From assembly GCF_023716565.1 (NCBI RefSeq), contig NZ_CP071849.1:1426001-1490000 (forward strand): a stretch of DNA of 64,000 nucleotides, given 5' to 3'. This DNA is from Vibrio sp. SCSIO 43136 (GTDB lineage: Bacteria > Pseudomonadota > Gammaproteobacteria > Enterobacterales > Vibrionaceae). The position numbers and the translations under genes were made by a program. Of this stretch, positions 8,808 to 17,643 are shown one piece after another (the first letter of the stretch is position 1; every line of letters begins with the position of its first letter). The notes beneath the pieces were generated by a model. That model was not told the DNA's origin. It saw nothing but the letters and a program-made list of their open reading frames with translations, and made no database searches.

Positions 8808-9362
8808 ATTATCAGGCAACATATACTCAAACGTCACACTTAAACCGTATCGATCAGTCGATACCACCGCTTGGCTAGTTTGAAGTTTTTGCCAAATCAG
8901 TTTTCGTTGGTTTTCTTTGGCTTGTTGGTTTAGAAAGCGCACTAAATCTCTATTAACAATATTCGATGGGGTGTTTTTCAATGCTTCACGGACATCAAAA
9001 ACTTTGTCATTGATGTGGGCTTCTACTAAGGTAAAGCCATCTTTGCGCAGGTTAATCATCACATCTGAATAGGCAATCAAGCTGTATTCACGGTAAAGGT
9101 AAAGATTGCTTTGCAAGCCTTCTCGGCTGCTCACTTCAGCAAAAAAGGGGGTTTTGTAGTAGGGTACTTCTGCCGAGCTGCAAAATTCCACCATAGGGGC
9201 ATTGTCACCGCAATCGAACAGCTCTGGGGCATTGTCGAGTTGGTTGACATTCAGCGGTTGAAATGGCTCATCGATGAGCGAAGACATCCACTCTAGATGA
9301 AACGCCTGAGCCTGATGAGCACACAGTACCATCAGACCCACGGCAATTTTTTGAAACTTCAT
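8799..9362 (-). CDS. exported hypothetical protein, 187 aa
   Basis: I do not recognise the family. Start ATG 9362 gives a good signal peptide (MKFQKIAVGLMVLCAHQAQA, cut before FHLEW); a GTG two codons upstream is possible. The mature region has two cysteines near residues 50-63 (FDCGDNAP, EFCSSAEVP) that could form a disulfide, and a C-terminal beta-like end. It is likely periplasmic. It lies upstream of the amidohydrolase on the same strand with 159 bp between, so co-regulation is possible but not shown. Confidence 0.65.
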   Translation of the reverse strand: MKFQKIAVGLMVLCAHQAQAFHLEWMSSLIDEPFQPLNVNQLDNAPELFDCGDNAPMVEFCSSAEVPYYKTPFFAEVSSREGLQSNLYLYREYSLIAYSDVMINLRKDGFTLVEAHINDKVFDVREALKNTPSNIVNRDLVRFLNQQAKENQRKLIWQKLQTSQAVVSTDRYGLSVTFEYMLPDNDM

Positions 9363-9457
9363 ATTCACTTACTCATTGTGGTTCTTGTGTAAGTGTACCA
9401 AAGCCTTGAACTTACAGCTTAATTTTATCTCCCTAATCGACTGGTTAAAATCCTTAG

Positions 9458-10117
9458 CTAGCTATCTTTCCAACGCTCGCCATAAGCGGAGGAGTAGTCC
9501 GGTGCACTTTGTGTCGGTAGCAAGTCTGGGTCATCAATCAAAGGGCCCACTTTGGTACGGTACGGCAGGATGCCAGCCCAAACAGGATGGTTCATATCTC
9601 TCGGCTCATCATTGACGTTGTTATTGCTAATCTTGACCGAAGCCTCGGTGAGTGGCATTTTCAGCAATGTCGTCGCAGCAAGCTCACGCTTTTCAGAGGC
9701 TCTCACTTGCTCGCTGCGGCCCGGTGCAATTTGGTCAATAAAGTGATTGAGCAACTGATCTTTAATTTGGTTGCTAGATACCTCTTCAAAGTGTCCTAAA
9801 ACCACCGCACTGCGGTAGTGGGCGCTGTGATGAAAAGCAGATCGCGCTAGCACCCAACCATCAAACAGGGTGAAAGTGACACAGGTTGCTTGGCCTGATT
9901 TTAGCACTCGCATCAAACGGCTATTGTTGGCACCATGCACATAAATATGATCTGCCACACGCCATACCAGCATTGGGATTACCATAGGTTGCTCTTGGTC
10001 TGCAAAAGCGATATGGCCCAACAAACTCTCATCAATGATTCGATGTAATTGCTCGGGTTCAAAACTGGCTTTGTGTGCCCCTTTGTTTATCTCGGTTCTT
10101 TTGGTCCGTCCTAACAT
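9458..10117 (-). CDS. pyridoxamine 5'-phosphate oxidase-related (FMN-binding split barrel) protein
   Basis: 219 residues with the PNPOx-like split-barrel order: an N-terminal TKRTEINKGAHKA segment, LLGHIAFADQEQPMVIPMLVWR, IYVHGANNSRLMRVL and CVTFTLFDGWVLARSAFHHSAHYRSAVVLG. This pattern is typical of stand-alone FMN- or F420-binding proteins paired with MocR regulators. The ATG follows GGGAG. It is divergent from a MocR/PdxR-type regulator 91 bp away, which suggests that regulator controls it and a link to vitamin B6 or flavin handling. Confidence 0.85.
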   Translation of the reverse strand: MLGRTKRTEINKGAHKASFEPEQLHRIIDESLLGHIAFADQEQPMVIPMLVWRVADHIYVHGANNSRLMRVLKSGQATCVTFTLFDGWVLARSAFHHSAHYRSAVVLGHFEEVSSNQIKDQLLNHFIDQIAPGRSEQVRASEKRELAATTLLKMPLTEASVKISNNNVNDEPRDMNHPVWAGILPYRTKVGPLIDDPDLLPTQSAPDYSSAYGERWKDS

Positions 10118-10147
10118 GTCTCACTCCCTCTGATAGCGATTTATTAG

Positions 10148-10190
10148 CCAGATTAGCGACCAAGTGGTACCGTGTTTAGAACCAGTTTAG
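10148..10190. promoter_or_regulatory. direct repeats in the MocR/PNPOx divergent promoter
   Basis: CCAGATTAG at 10148-10156 and CCAGTTTAG at 10182-10190 are near-identical direct repeats 34 bp apart in the 91-bp divergent region. MocR-type regulators commonly bind direct repeats in such regions; the assignment is inference. Confidence 0.3.
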
Positions 10191-10208
10191 ATAAAAGGAT
10201 AGATCCAG

Positions 10209-11618
10209 TTGCAACCGATAATGACTGATGACTTACACCTTGAAGATAGCTACCCAACTCGCCAAGTGGCGCTTTACCAAGCCATTCGCAAGAAAATTGT
10301 CACTGGATTGTGGGCTATCAATGGCAAGCTTCCTTCTACACGAGCCCTAGCCTCTCAGTTAGGAATCAGTCGTAATACCGTCATCAGCGCATATGAACAG
10401 CTCCAATCTGAGGGATACATTCGATCACAGCCAGGAGCGGGCTATTACGTAGCAATCGATCGACATGATCCCTACCAGCAAGAAAAGAGCTCGAGTGCAC
10501 CATATCAAGAGAAACCACTATCTTTAAGCCATGGCTTTGCTCCTGGCGTGGCCGATTTTGAGGTATTTCCTTATAAGCTGTGGCGAAGGATCCTAAACCA
10601 TCACCTCGACCGAGCATCCTTGATGGGCAGTCAAGATCTGCAAGGCGATCCTAAATTGCGTCAAGCCATCGCCGACTACCTTGCATCAAGTCGCAGCGTG
10701 GTATGTAAACCAGAACAACTCATCATTACCAGTGGAGCACAGCAAGCGCTAACACTCGCAGCCCTTGCGGTGCATCCCAAAGGACAAAGTATCTATTTAG
10801 AAGAACCGGGATACCGACAAATGGCCAAAGTGTTGCAATGTTTGGGCATCGCTAGAAGATCGCTCCGAGTGGATATTAAACAAGGAGTGCAACTGGAAAA
10901 TTTAGAAAACGGCAGGCGAGATTCGGTCTATATTACCCCAAGCAACCAATATCCTTTAGGCAGTTCGATAAGCCTTGAAAAACGCCTAGCGATACTCGAT
11001 TGGGCACGCAAAAATGGAAGTCTGATCATCGAAGATGACTACGACAGTGAGTTTCAATTCGCTCACAAACCGATCCCAAGCTTGCAAGGCTTAGCGGCTC
11101 AGACTTGTCCTGATGTCGATATTGCTTACGTTGGCTCACTCAGCAAAGTGATGTTTAACAGCTTGAGGTTGGGCTACCTCGTGGTGCCAGAAAAGTTTGT
11201 TTCCGAAGTCGTCTCGGTGAAAGATGCACTAAGCGGCGACACCCCTGCCCATACCCAAGCAGCGCTTGCCGAGTTTATCCAACAAGGACACCTACTCAGG
11301 CACATTCGAAAAATGCGTAAGTTGTATGAACAGAAAAACCAGCAGATGCAATCTTCCATTCGGAAGCATCTGAGCTCAAAAGTCACTATTGTCAGTCAAT
11401 TTGCGGGGTTACATGTCACTGTTGTAGCTAACCACGACATTAACGAGCAACAACTAGTTTTAGATGCCGATAATTTAGGAATCATCATTCGACCGTTAAG
11501 TGTTTACTACAATGGCAAGAACAAGAAAAAGGGGATAGTACTGGGCTACGGAAATGTTGCCCTTAGTGAAATTGATAGCAAGATAGCCCAAATAGCTAAG
11601 ATACTGACTCACGTATAA
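10209..11618 (+). CDS. MocR/PdxR-type regulator (GntR helix-turn-helix plus aminotransferase-like domain)
   Basis: 469 residues from TTG 10209, which has AGGA nine bases upstream; ATG 10221 is the alternative but lacks a site. The N-terminal GntR winged helix spans about residues 15-80 (LPSTRALASQLGISRNTV, EGYIRSQPGAGYYV). The fold-type-I aminotransferase domain follows, with YITPSNQYPLG, an EDDYDSEF aspartate for the PLP ring nitrogen, and the PLP lysine in YVGSLSKVMF. Such regulators sense pyridoxal phosphate or an amine adduct. Divergent orientation with the PNPOx-like gene points to that gene as a target. Confidence 0.9.
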   Translation: MQPIMTDDLHLEDSYPTRQVALYQAIRKKIVTGLWAINGKLPSTRALASQLGISRNTVISAYEQLQSEGYIRSQPGAGYYVAIDRHDPYQQEKSSSAPYQEKPLSLSHGFAPGVADFEVFPYKLWRRILNHHLDRASLMGSQDLQGDPKLRQAIADYLASSRSVVCKPEQLIITSGAQQALTLAALAVHPKGQSIYLEEPGYRQMAKVLQCLGIARRSLRVDIKQGVQLENLENGRRDSVYITPSNQYPLGSSISLEKRLAILDWARKNGSLIIEDDYDSEFQFAHKPIPSLQGLAAQTCPDVDIAYVGSLSKVMFNSLRLGYLVVPEKFVSEVVSVKDALSGDTPAHTQAALAEFIQQGHLLRHIRKMRKLYEQKNQQMQSSIRKHLSSKVTIVSQFAGLHVTVVANHDINEQQLVLDADNLGIIIRPLSVYYNGKNKKKGIVLGYGNVALSEIDSKIAQIAKILTHV

Positions 11619-11728
11619 ATTATTGAAAACAAAGACCATAGCCATAAATTTAGTAAGGGTATGATGTACGATTAGTTACTTTTTAATTGCCAGAATACAA
11701 CTACACTGACTAAACCGTCAGTAGGCAA

Positions 11729-12478
11729 ATGGCCAAAATTATGAAAGTAATTCGTCTAGCTTTTTTAGCCATGTTCGTACTAGCGAGCTTGGCTACCAGT
11801 GCAAAAACATACAACGTCGTTGGCGCTCACTTTCCACCTTGGATGTATGAGGAAAATGGTGAAGCAAAAGGGTTTTACGTCGATCTTCTTGAGCTGATGC
11901 TTGAAGAAGTGGATGGCATAGAAGTTAATTATGTCTTCTATCCGGTTCCGAGGTTACTCAACGTACTTACCACCGACAAAAACGTATTCTCTCTAGGCAT
12001 TGCAAAAAATGAAGTTCTGGAACCTAAGTTCCACTGGGTAGGTCCGATATACCCTCGAATATTTGCAGTTTACCAACTCAGTGAACGAACGGATTTAGAT
12101 ATCGAAACACTGTCCGATATTCAAGGGCATAACATTGGCGTAGGAAGAGGCTACGCCGCTATTGATGATTTACTCGATGCTGGGGTAAGCAAAGAACATA
12201 TTAAAGAGGTGGCGATAGACTCCCAAAATGTTCAAAAACTATTTGCCAAACGAATTGACTTCTTGGTGTCCAATGACATGGTACTCTCCCACCTTCTAAA
12301 ACAAGATGGGCACAAATGGCCAGATGTAGAACAAAGCATCATCCTTAGCGACCAATATTTATTTGCTTATGCCTTTAACAAAGGTTTCGACCAATCTGTC
12401 ATCGAGAAACTCCAAACTAGTTTAGAGAAGGTAAAGTCTAGCGGCAAATACGATGCTTTGGTCGATAAGTATTTCTAG
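11729..12478 (+). CDS. periplasmic solute-binding protein, family 3
   Basis: 249 residues with a signal peptide (MKVIRLAFLAMFVLASLATSA); translation may begin at ATG 11729 or ATG 11741. The mature protein has the SBP_bac_3 layout: YNVVGAHFPPWMYEENGEAKGFYVDLLELM, then IGVGRGYAAID and a C-terminal helix ending at DKYF. No permease or ATPase gene is adjacent, so it may serve a sensory or orphan role. The ligand cannot be predicted; family members bind amino acids and related small molecules. Confidence 0.82.
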   Translation: MAKIMKVIRLAFLAMFVLASLATSAKTYNVVGAHFPPWMYEENGEAKGFYVDLLELMLEEVDGIEVNYVFYPVPRLLNVLTTDKNVFSLGIAKNEVLEPKFHWVGPIYPRIFAVYQLSERTDLDIETLSDIQGHNIGVGRGYAAIDDLLDAGVSKEHIKEVAIDSQNVQKLFAKRIDFLVSNDMVLSHLLKQDGHKWPDVEQSIILSDQYLFAYAFNKGFDQSVIEKLQTSLEKVKSSGKYDALVDKYF

Positions 12479-12553
12479 TTGCTCAGGATCGCAAATGAAA
12501 ACCACCCTCGGTTTTAAAGACTCTAAGATTTGGAGATACGCTCATCATTTTCA

Positions 12554-12589
12554 CCAGATAGCGCAGATAATTGCATCTACGCTATCTGG
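12554..12589. terminator. hairpin between convergent genes
   Basis: A long stem, CCAGATAGCG at 12554-12563 pairing with CGCTATCTGG at 12580-12589, with an inner AGAT/ATCT continuation. It sits between the convergent solute-binding-protein gene and the small exported-peptide gene. The U tract on the + side is weak, so its function as a terminator is likely but not certain. Confidence 0.55.
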
Positions 12590-12609
12590 GATTTCACTTT
12601 CCCTACCTT

Positions 12610-12732
12610 CTACGGCATGAACATACCGCCTTTCAAGCGACGGTCAGGTTTGGTTAGCAATTCGGATTGAGCCATCGAAGAACCACACACAAAAAGGCTC
12701 GAAATTACCATGGGTAAAAGTAATTTTTTCAT
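12610..12732 (-). CDS. small exported peptide, 40 aa
   Basis: A short gene: ATG 12732, stop TAG at 12610-12612. AAGGCG lies about seven bases upstream. The product begins with a clear signal peptide (MKKLLLPMVISSLFVCGSSMAQ), leaving a mature tail of about 20 residues, basic in the middle and ending in GGMFMP. It lies 23 bp downstream of the barrel-protein gene on the same strand, so the two are probably one operon. I do not recognise the family; a truncated relic of a longer gene is possible. Confidence 0.5.
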   Translation of the reverse strand: MKKLLLPMVISSLFVCGSSMAQSELLTKPDRRLKGGMFMP

Positions 12733-12755
12733 AACTTACGCCTTTAGAAATTCAG

Positions 12756-13532
12756 TTAAAGTTGGTAGTTAAATTCGACCCTGTGATTGCCTTCTGACAA
12801 TTCGGTATGGTTACTCCAGTTAGCGAAGTAGCGAACGTTAAATCTTGGGTTGACCTGATAAGAAAGGGCGACCTCGTGAGCTAACACTTCACTGTGATTT
12901 TCGAAGCCGTGCTGCATGTACATTTCAGAACCTGATAAGGTTTTCATCCACATCGGGTTGTAGTTGATCCAAAGCTTGTCGGTCACATCTATCTTGGTGT
13001 ACATACCCGCCACCGCAAATGTGCCCGGAACGGAGTAACCGCTGATTTTTTGCCCATCATCACCCATCACATTATTGCCAAAAGCGACACCAGCTCCCGC
13101 AAGCGGGAACATGGTCAACGGCCCCATAGTTGGTAGCGCTTGGATCAAGCTGTAAGAGGCAAGGCCCATTTCATTTTGTAGGTCATATTGGACGTCGATT
13201 TGTGCGCCGCGACCATTGGTCATGTTAGCGGTAAAGTTTCTAAATCGAATCGAGTCAACACTGTCGCTATGCCCTTCTTGAAGGCCTAATGTCTCACCAC
13301 CAAATCCCTTCACTTCGATGAAGTTCATAGCGGCAACTCCTTCCTTGCCAGAGTCATAGGTTTTGCCTATTTTCAAGTTCAAACCCGCATTAGTGACCCC
13401 TGCGCCAACTTGTGTATAGATGGCTAATGGGTCAGACATATCCTGAACTTCTTTTTCTTGCTCTTGGGCATGCACGGACGTCACTACAAGCGCAGTACTC
13501 AGCCAGCAAAAACCTCGTTTATTCATTTTCAT
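12756..13532 (-). CDS. exported outer-membrane beta-barrel-like protein
   Basis: 258 residues from ATG 13532 (MKMNKRGFCWLSTALVVTSVHA signal peptide; ATG 13526 is also possible). The mature sequence is rich in alternating beta-strand segments with glycines and aromatics, for example IYTQVGAGVTNAGLNLKIGK, KLWINYNPMWMKTL and FNVRYFANW. It ends in VEFNYQL, a hydrophobic/aromatic C-terminal strand typical of outer-membrane barrels. No specific family is recognised and the ligand is unknown. It is divergent from the RidA gene. Confidence 0.65.
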   Translation of the reverse strand: MKMNKRGFCWLSTALVVTSVHAQEQEKEVQDMSDPLAIYTQVGAGVTNAGLNLKIGKTYDSGKEGVAAMNFIEVKGFGGETLGLQEGHSDSVDSIRFRNFTANMTNGRGAQIDVQYDLQNEMGLASYSLIQALPTMGPLTMFPLAGAGVAFGNNVMGDDGQKISGYSVPGTFAVAGMYTKIDVTDKLWINYNPMWMKTLSGSEMYMQHGFENHSEVLAHEVALSYQVNPRFNVRYFANWSNHTELSEGNHRVEFNYQL

Positions 13533-13731
13533 TTCAATCACATCAATTATTGGAATTAGCAATCCAGCGCCACTGACTAGAATTTCGACCAATATATCGA
13601 AAAGCCCCGATGAGAGGGTTTATAGTGATTATTAGTTTTGGCAATAATGTTTAAGGAACAAGCACAATTAGACGGGTATTTAAGAGATGACACCCCAAAG
13701 TGTATTAAAAATAGACATAAGGAAACTGGAT

Positions 13732-14088
13732 GTGATCGAAAGAAAAGCGGGGATCTATCAAGGAAGAAGTAAGGCCAGCGCCTATAGGGATCTAGTATGG
13801 ACTGTCGCAACTGCCAAAGACACCAGTGTTGGCATTGCGGAACAAACACGTTCCACTCTTGAGGTCATCGAAACCAACCTCATCGAGCTTGGGAGTAACA
13901 AACACCAAATCGTATCTGCGCAGGTCTATATCGCCAATATGGCCGACAAAGCTTCGATGGATAAGGTCTGGTGTGACTGGATTGGAGCAAACCCAAATGA
14001 CTGGCCGCAACGAGCCTGCCTAGGAGTAGATTTAGAAGGCGATGTGCTGATTGAAGTCACCGTGACTGCGGTGCGCGCGACAAGTTAA
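13732..14088 (+). CDS. RidA (YjgF/YER057c/UK114) family protein
   Basis: 118 residues from GTG 13732, which has AAGG eight bases upstream and gives a start (MIERKAGIYQGRSKAS) at the family's usual position. ATG 13687 in the same frame would add 15 residues without a good site. The core has AQTRSTLEVIETNL-like and VSAQVYIANM segments and the C-terminal PQRACLGVDLEGDVLIEVTVTAV, including the arginine and glutamate that bind imine substrates in active RidA proteins. It probably deaminates reactive enamines or imines in the cytoplasm. Confidence 0.85.
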   Translation: MIERKAGIYQGRSKASAYRDLVWTVATAKDTSVGIAEQTRSTLEVIETNLIELGSNKHQIVSAQVYIANMADKASMDKVWCDWIGANPNDWPQRACLGVDLEGDVLIEVTVTAVRATS

Positions 14089-14307
14089 CTCTAATCTGAC
14101 CTGTGTGGCTGCATTCTAGTTGGTCACACGGCAGATTAACTGACACAAGTCTGCGCAAAACCGTTGGCAATTTTCTACCAAACAAAACTCAATTATCTTC
14201 AATAACCCACTCAACATTTTGGATAACTTAATAGGCAACCAAGGAGTGCCTAGCTGTATCGGCGCTCTGTTTTTACGGAACCAAAACACAACAGAGTGAG
14301 ATTTACC

Positions 14308-15243
14308 ATGAACAAGAAAGCACTAGTTACCGCAGTAGCAACAGCCATTCTAGCGGCAAACGTTCACGCAGATACCATCGTTAAACACACTACGCTCAAA
14401 ACATCAGTGGGCGATCTAGCGGCGAATGTTTACCTACCAGATAACGTGGAAAACCCACCGGTGGTGGTAGTGACAGGTGCATGGACCACGGTAAAAGAGC
14501 AGATGCCAGCCACTTACGCCGAGCACTTAGCTGACCAAGGTTACGCCGCTGTCACTTTTGATTTTCGTGGCTGGGGAGAGTCACAGGACCGATTGACTCA
14601 ACTTGAAGATCCGCAACGTAAAATTGAAGACATCAAAGCGGTATTTGCTTCGCTGGATCAGGTACCAGGTATCGACGCTTCACATGCTTACGGTCTAGGG
14701 GTTTGTGCTTCTTCTGGTTACATGCTTGATGCGGTTTTAGGTAACGATAATGTCGTTGCGGCCGCTGCTGTTGCTCCTTGGTTGCACGACCGCAGCATCG
14801 TTAATGCGGTATATGGTGGCGCAGAATCAGTAGGTAATTTGATTCAAACGGGTATTGCAGCGCTTTCTAGTGATGAGCCTCAAATCATCGAGGGTGCGAG
14901 CCTAACTAACCAAGGCGCACTGATGTACAACGTTCCTTACTACACAGAAGAGGACCGCGGTCTAATTCCTGAGTGGGACAATGCCTTCAATCTAGGTTCA
15001 TGGGCAGGTTGGTTAACCTACGATGCACACGCTACTGCTGCTAAGCAAGACAAACCGGTACTGCTTGTCGCTTCTGAATCTATGGCGATTCCTGCGGGTA
15101 CTCATGGCTACTTAGAGAAAGCCGGCGACAACGTTGAAGCAGTTTGGCTAGAAAACGTATCTCAGTTCGATTTTTACGATGTAGAAAAAGACGTACAAGC
15201 AGCCACAGATGCCGTTGTCGCTCACTTTGCACGTAACCTATAG
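14308..15243 (+). CDS. exported alpha/beta hydrolase with Cys nucleophile motif
   Basis: 311 residues from ATG 14308 with a signal peptide (MNKKALVTAVATAILAANVHA). The fold markers are VVVVTGAW, FDFRGWGES and YGLGVCASSGYML. The nucleophile elbow reads G-V-C-A-S with Cys133 where most hydrolases have Ser, as in dienelactone-hydrolase-like/YcjY-type relatives. It ends with a short C-terminal helix. The next gene, an exported NTF2-like protein, starts 8 bp downstream, so the two form an operon. A convergent AraC regulator follows them. The substrate is unknown. Confidence 0.82.
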   Translation: MNKKALVTAVATAILAANVHADTIVKHTTLKTSVGDLAANVYLPDNVENPPVVVVTGAWTTVKEQMPATYAEHLADQGYAAVTFDFRGWGESQDRLTQLEDPQRKIEDIKAVFASLDQVPGIDASHAYGLGVCASSGYMLDAVLGNDNVVAAAAVAPWLHDRSIVNAVYGGAESVGNLIQTGIAALSSDEPQIIEGASLTNQGALMYNVPYYTEEDRGLIPEWDNAFNLGSWAGWLTYDAHATAAKQDKPVLLVASESMAIPAGTHGYLEKAGDNVEAVWLENVSQFDFYDVEKDVQAATDAVVAHFARNL

Positions 15244-15251
15244 GTCTCGCT

Positions 15252-15764
15252 ATGTTAAGAATTGTATTTGCATTAGTTTTAGGGGTAGCCACCATGACAA
15301 CTCACGCTAAACCGTTGACCTTGGATGAGGCCAAAATTTCACTCACAGCGCAGAGCATGGCCACCCTCGCTGACCGTAACCTTTACCCACAGTTAGAGCA
15401 GATTTTCGCCCCAATTGTCGTGGTCGACTACACCTCAGCGTTTGGTGGTGAAGTGAACAACGTAAAACGTGAAGACTTGATGGCAAGTTGGTCTGCATTA
15501 CTGCCCGGTTTTGATGGCACTTACCATGACCTAAGCAAGATCATAATCGACCAAGAAGGCGATCGTGCTGAAGTTTACGCAGATGTGACAGCGAGCCACT
15601 ACATTGGAGATAATGGTTTTTGGCAAATCTCAGGACGCTACCTGTTTGAAATGAAAAAAGCAGGGACAGAGTGGCAGATTGCTGCACTAACACTGCTGGC
15701 AGGTGACGAGCTAGGCTCTCGCGAAGTGCTGCCACAAGCGATAGAAGCGGCTAAATCTCAATAG
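15252..15764 (+). CDS. exported NTF2-like / SnoaL-type protein
   Basis: 170 residues with a signal peptide (MLRIVFALVLGVATMTTHA). The mature part has the NTF2-like cone-fold pattern: an N-terminal helix pair, an IFAPIVVVDYTSAFGG strand, SWSALLPGFDGTYHDL, then strands ending in FWQISGRYLFEMKKAGTEWQIAALTLL. Such proteins are small ligand pockets or enzymes (isomerases, dehydratases). It sits 8 bp after the alpha/beta hydrolase gene and probably works with it in the periplasm. Confidence 0.75.
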   Translation: MLRIVFALVLGVATMTTHAKPLTLDEAKISLTAQSMATLADRNLYPQLEQIFAPIVVVDYTSAFGGEVNNVKREDLMASWSALLPGFDGTYHDLSKIIIDQEGDRAEVYADVTASHYIGDNGFWQISGRYLFEMKKAGTEWQIAALTLLAGDELGSREVLPQAIEAAKSQ

Positions 15765-15784
15765 ACAATCCAATAACTAAGTTA

Positions 15785-15812
15785 AAACCCCTGCGAGAAA
15801 TCGCAGGGGTTT
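15785..15812. terminator. bidirectional rho-independent terminator
   Basis: A perfect 12-bp stem, AAACCCCTGCGA at 15785-15796 and its complement at 15801-15812, with loop GAAA. It lies between the NTF2-like gene and the convergent AraC gene. Confidence 0.88.
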
Positions 15813-15830
15813 CGCTGTAGCTCGATTCCA

Positions 15831-16733
15831 TCAACGAAGCTGCTTCAAAAACTGCCCCGGGGTCTGTCCATAGTGCCCTTTAAATGCTCGGGTAAAATGC
15901 GACTGGTCATTAAAGCCAAACTGATGGCTGATTTCAGCAATATTTACTTCTGGTGCATTGAGCTTTGACTTAGCCTGCTCAAGACGTTTACCCATGATGT
16001 ATTGGTAGGGTGTCACATCCATCAGCTTCTTAAACTCTCGCAAGAAATAGAATTTACTGCAGTGAAGCAACTCGGCAAGATCATCAATAGATATTGGCTC
16101 TGAAATGTTTTGTTGGATGTAGAGGTCAATTTTCTCAACTTGGCGTCGGTCAAATTTTGAACCCGACTGTTTCTCATTGAGAAGATCAACATAGTTTGAA
16201 TAATGTTGGATATAGTGTTGAGACAACAGTGCCAACAAGTTTGATAAGTAATTGGCCCCATTGCGTCCTTTGCCCTCAACCTCAAAGATAAACAGATCGA
16301 TAATGCGATTAAGCACTGGATCCGATAGGTTGTAGTTATTAAGAAACTGCAGCGCCATTTTGTCGATATTGAGCGGGCAACTATTCAAAAAGGTCTGTTC
16401 TTCAATAGCCAAAATTACAAAATGACACGGCTCGGAAATGTCATGAGTGAAAGGCGTATTTGGTGGGTTCACCCAGATATCATCTGCGACCGCTTTTACT
16501 GCCGTCCGCTCTTCGCCACTGCCAACCTCCCAGCTCAACTCTTTGTCTTGAGCCACTGCGAAATAGAAATAAGGTGTGAATACATTCTTTGGGTAAAAAT
16601 GGGGCGAGCTTCCTTGTTCCAATATCACCCCGTTCCAATCTAAACCTTGGCTAGAGAGGGAGATATCAAGTACGTCACCGCAACGGGAGGGCTGTTTGGA
16701 GTCATAGCTAAAAAACTTAAGGTTTGACCTCAT
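15831..16733 (-). CDS. AraC family transcriptional regulator
   Basis: 300 residues. The N-terminal ~170 residues form a cupin-like sensor region (FYFAVAQDKELSWEV, DDIWVNPPNTPFTHDI). The C-terminal double helix-turn-helix begins around residue 200 (IDLYIQQNISEPISIDDLAELLHCSKFYF) and ends with the second HTH (ISHQFGFNDQSHFTRAFKGHYGQTPGQF). It is convergent with the alpha/beta hydrolase-NTF2 operon and may regulate it, though that is only positional inference. Confidence 0.88.
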   Translation of the reverse strand: MRSNLKFFSYDSKQPSRCGDVLDISLSSQGLDWNGVILEQGSSPHFYPKNVFTPYFYFAVAQDKELSWEVGSGEERTAVKAVADDIWVNPPNTPFTHDISEPCHFVILAIEEQTFLNSCPLNIDKMALQFLNNYNLSDPVLNRIIDLFIFEVEGKGRNGANYLSNLLALLSQHYIQHYSNYVDLLNEKQSGSKFDRRQVEKIDLYIQQNISEPISIDDLAELLHCSKFYFLREFKKLMDVTPYQYIMGKRLEQAKSKLNAPEVNIAEISHQFGFNDQSHFTRAFKGHYGQTPGQFLKQLR

Positions 16734-16834
16734 TGTGTATCCTTACCACCTACATAATTGATAATTATATTACCATCGGATTGAGGAAACATAAGGGACA
16801 TTGCATAAAATTCAGGCTTTACCTGACTTTTCAA

Positions 16835-17500
16835 TTAGTGAAAATCTAGCGTAATCAACAGCCTTGCTTGCTCCCCTGCCACTTGAGGAGAACGATGTAC
16901 CAAGCCTGCGCCTTCGTTATCCATCCATCGCTCTCCTTTCAATAAGGCAACATCACCACTACCGAGCTGTTGGATACAGCTTTCATCGCCATAGAGTCCA
17001 GAGGATACATCAGGCACACCTGCACTGCGGTGACCAAGCACATCATAATTGACATCTCGATGTTCAAGCCATTCTGTACACACCCCACTGTAGGTGCTCA
17101 CTAGTCGGCATGGCACTTGATCTACATGAAAACGTGGACACATCGCTTTATTAAGGACGGTAATTCGAACCCCAGCTTGCTCCAGTTCAAACAGGCAGCA
17201 AAACATATCGATAAGTTCGGTGATGTTTTCAATCAGCTCATCACACTTCACCTCGTCAATGACCTTGTAAAGTTCTGCCGACGCTTGGTGGGGAGATAGC
17301 ACTAGGGATTTTTGAAAATTTGGATAAACTCGAAGAAACTCATCAACTTCTCGCTGAAGTGATTGAGAAAGGGTACGTTGCCAGATCGCGATATTTACCT
17401 CTTGCTGGTAGATATCCGTTAAGACCATCGGGCTTCCACCTTGCGCAGAACAACGAACTTTAGTGGTAACTTCAGAATTCGACTCGCTCGCTAACATCAT
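16835..17500 (-). CDS. DUF1826 domain-containing protein
   Basis: 221 residues from ATG 17500, with AGGAG about eight bases upstream. The protein is soluble with no signal peptide. Visible conserved parts include CPRFHVDQVPCRLVSTYSG, TEWLEHRDVNYD, LGSGDVALLKGERW and GLVHRSPQV, which fit the DUF1826 family (the H-x-D and spaced histidines suggest metal binding). Its function is not established; members have been noted near zinc-responsive genes. A perfect palindrome resembling a Zur operator lies 51-68 bp upstream of the start, which supports zinc-dependent control. Confidence 0.78.
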   Translation of the reverse strand: MMLASESNSEVTTKVRCSAQGGSPMVLTDIYQQEVNIAIWQRTLSQSLQREVDEFLRVYPNFQKSLVLSPHQASAELYKVIDEVKCDELIENITELIDMFCCLFELEQAGVRITVLNKAMCPRFHVDQVPCRLVSTYSGVCTEWLEHRDVNYDVLGHRSAGVPDVSSGLYGDESCIQQLGSGDVALLKGERWMDNEGAGLVHRSPQVAGEQARLLITLDFH

Positions 17501-17550
17501 CTCTTCTCTCCTTTCATGCCACGGTTTGATCGCAGCAGCGCTCAACCATT

Positions 17551-17568
17551 GATATGTTATAACATATC
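17551..17568. promoter_or_regulatory. Zur-like operator upstream of the DUF1826 gene
   Basis: GATATGTTATAACATATC is a perfect 18-bp palindrome in the promoter region of the DUF1826 gene. Its ATGTTATAACAT core resembles gammaproteobacterial Zur (zinc uptake regulator) operators. Confidence 0.55.
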
Positions 17569-17643
17569 TTAGAGGTTCATAAATATAAGAGATATTGCTA
17601 TGCATGATATTAGGTCAAGAGGTGGGTAGCAAAATATCGAATG

